Positions 63,001-64,000 of a stretch of DNA of 64,000 nucleotides are shown here, piece by piece (position 1 is the first letter of the stretch; the number at the start of each line of letters is the position of its first letter). The notes beneath the pieces were generated by a model. That model was not told the origin of the DNA. It made no database searches and worked only from the letters and a program-made list of their open reading frames with translations. Both the position numbers and the translations under genes were made by a program. The stretch comes from Bacteroidia bacterium (GTDB lineage Bacteria; Bacteroidota; Bacteroidia; SpSt-205). The stretch spans positions 81,572-145,571 of the forward strand of contig BPGW01000007.1 in NCBI GenBank assembly GCA_026003235.1, in the 5' to 3' direction.

Positions 63001-64000
63001 ATGACCGAAGCCTCTTACCTACTACGAGCCAGCCCTGACTACATAGAGGGGCTTCTGCAAGCCTACTTACAAGACCCAAGCAGCGTAGCCCCAGATTGGC
63101 AGCGGTTTTTTGAGGGCTACCTGGCTGCCCTCAAAGACGGAAAAACCCCTACCCCCTCTGACCACATCGTAGAAAAAGAGTTCGGGGTTATGCTGCTGAT
63201 TGCTGCCTACCGTAACCAGGGGCACCTGTATGCTCGTATCAATCCCTTTGGTGAGTACAGCGATCACGAAAAAAAGCTTGACGAGGCTTTCGCCTTGGAA
63301 AAATACGGCCTTTCCGAGGCTGACCTGGATACCGTCTTTCAAGCTGGCAAACAGATTGGCTTAGGCCCGGCTCCCCTGCGCCACATCATCGCCCACTTAC
63401 GAAAGGTATACTGCTCCACCATCGGGATTGAGTACCGCTATATTCGGATACCTGAGATCTTGAGCTGGTTTGAGGAAAAGCTGGAAAAGCCCGAAAATGC
63501 ACCCAACTTCTCGCCCAAGGAGAAAAGAACGATCTTACAGTGGCTCTGTAATGCCACCACTTTTGAACGATTCCTACACCGCAAATTTGTAGGGCAGAAA
63601 CGATTTTCCTTAGAAGGCAGCGAAGCTATCATTCCGGCGCTGTACGAGCTGGTGGAAAAAGGTACCGAACTGGGCATTGAGGAGTTTGTCTTCGGGATGG
63701 CGCACCGGGGCCGGCTCAATGTGCTGGCCAACATCATGCAGAAGTCGTTCCATGCCATCTTTGGCGAGTTTGAAGGGAAAGGGCTGGCGACCGACACCTT
63801 TGATGGCGATGTGAAGTATCACATGGGCTATTCCAGCGATCCGTTTATTGCTGGCCGGCGCGTGCACCTGTCTATGTTGCCTAACCCTTCCCACCTGGAA
63901 GCGGTAGATCCCGTGGCTACCGGCACCACCCGCGCTAAAATGGACCACCTTTACAGCGGCACCCATGACAAAATCGTGCTGGTGCTCATCCATGGGGATG
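63001..64000 (+). CDS. sucA: 2-oxoglutarate dehydrogenase E1 component, truncated at the window end
   Basis: From ATG 63001: MTEASYLLRASPDYIEGLLQAYLQDPSSVAPDWQRFFEGYLAALKDG...STIGIEYRYI...FVFGMAHRGRLNVLANIM...PNPSHLEAVDPV; not in the ORF track because it runs off the window. Confidence 0.95.
   Translation, partial: MTEASYLLRASPDYIEGLLQAYLQDPSSVAPDWQRFFEGYLAALKDGKTPTPSDHIVEKEFGVMLLIAAYRNQGHLYARINPFGEYSDHEKKLDEAFALEKYGLSEADLDTVFQAGKQIGLGPAPLRHIIAHLRKVYCSTIGIEYRYIRIPEILSWFEEKLEKPENAPNFSPKEKRTILQWLCNATTFERFLHRKFVGQKRFSLEGSEAIIPALYELVEKGTELGIEEFVFGMAHRGRLNVLANIMQKSFHAIFGEFEGKGLATDTFDGDVKYHMGYSSDPFIAGRRVHLSMLPNPSHLEAVDPVATGTTRAKMDHLYSGTHDKIVLVLIHGD

Noticed and set aside
1-64000. CRISPR arrays, IS elements, integrases, phage genes, toxin-antitoxin pairs, rRNA
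   Set aside because: Looked for direct repeat/spacer arrays, terminal inverted repeats and transposase/integrase-like ORFs; none found.

Overview
This window is a dense chromosomal segment of about 58-60 coding genes and one tRNA from a fairly GC-rich Bacteroidota-type bacterium. The lineage call rests on PorX (receiver-PglZ), PorP/SprF and GldJ-like T9SS proteins, Bacteroidota-style LptD/LptC/WaaA, and recurrent TAnnTTTG -7 promoter elements. I saw no CRISPR array, transposon, integrase, phage module or rRNA. Most content is housekeeping: the atpFHAG cluster, mfd, holA, rnr, pyrG, tpiA, panC, proC, gcvH, tdk, sucA, LPS biogenesis and cell-wall genes. The points most worth a second look are: (1) TAnnTTTG elements placed exactly 4 nt before ATG/GTG starts at several genes, suggesting leaderless mRNAs; (2) two beta-propeller/OmpA fusions resembling T9SS PorE, one overlapping a ceramidase gene; (3) a divergent PorX / GAF-SpoIIE phosphatase pair; (4) a GT51 (MtgA-like) protein that appears to lack its catalytic segment, translationally overlapped with MltG; (5) four genes, including atpG, each split by an apparent single extra base, three of them in 6-7 nt homopolymers; (6) exported proteins with a recurrent '(W)AQ' signal-peptide end (N-terminal Gln); (7) an exported TPR-CHAT protein; (8) a baeRF-like putative ribosome hibernation factor. 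All calls are by eye from the sequence and ORF track; no database searches were run.
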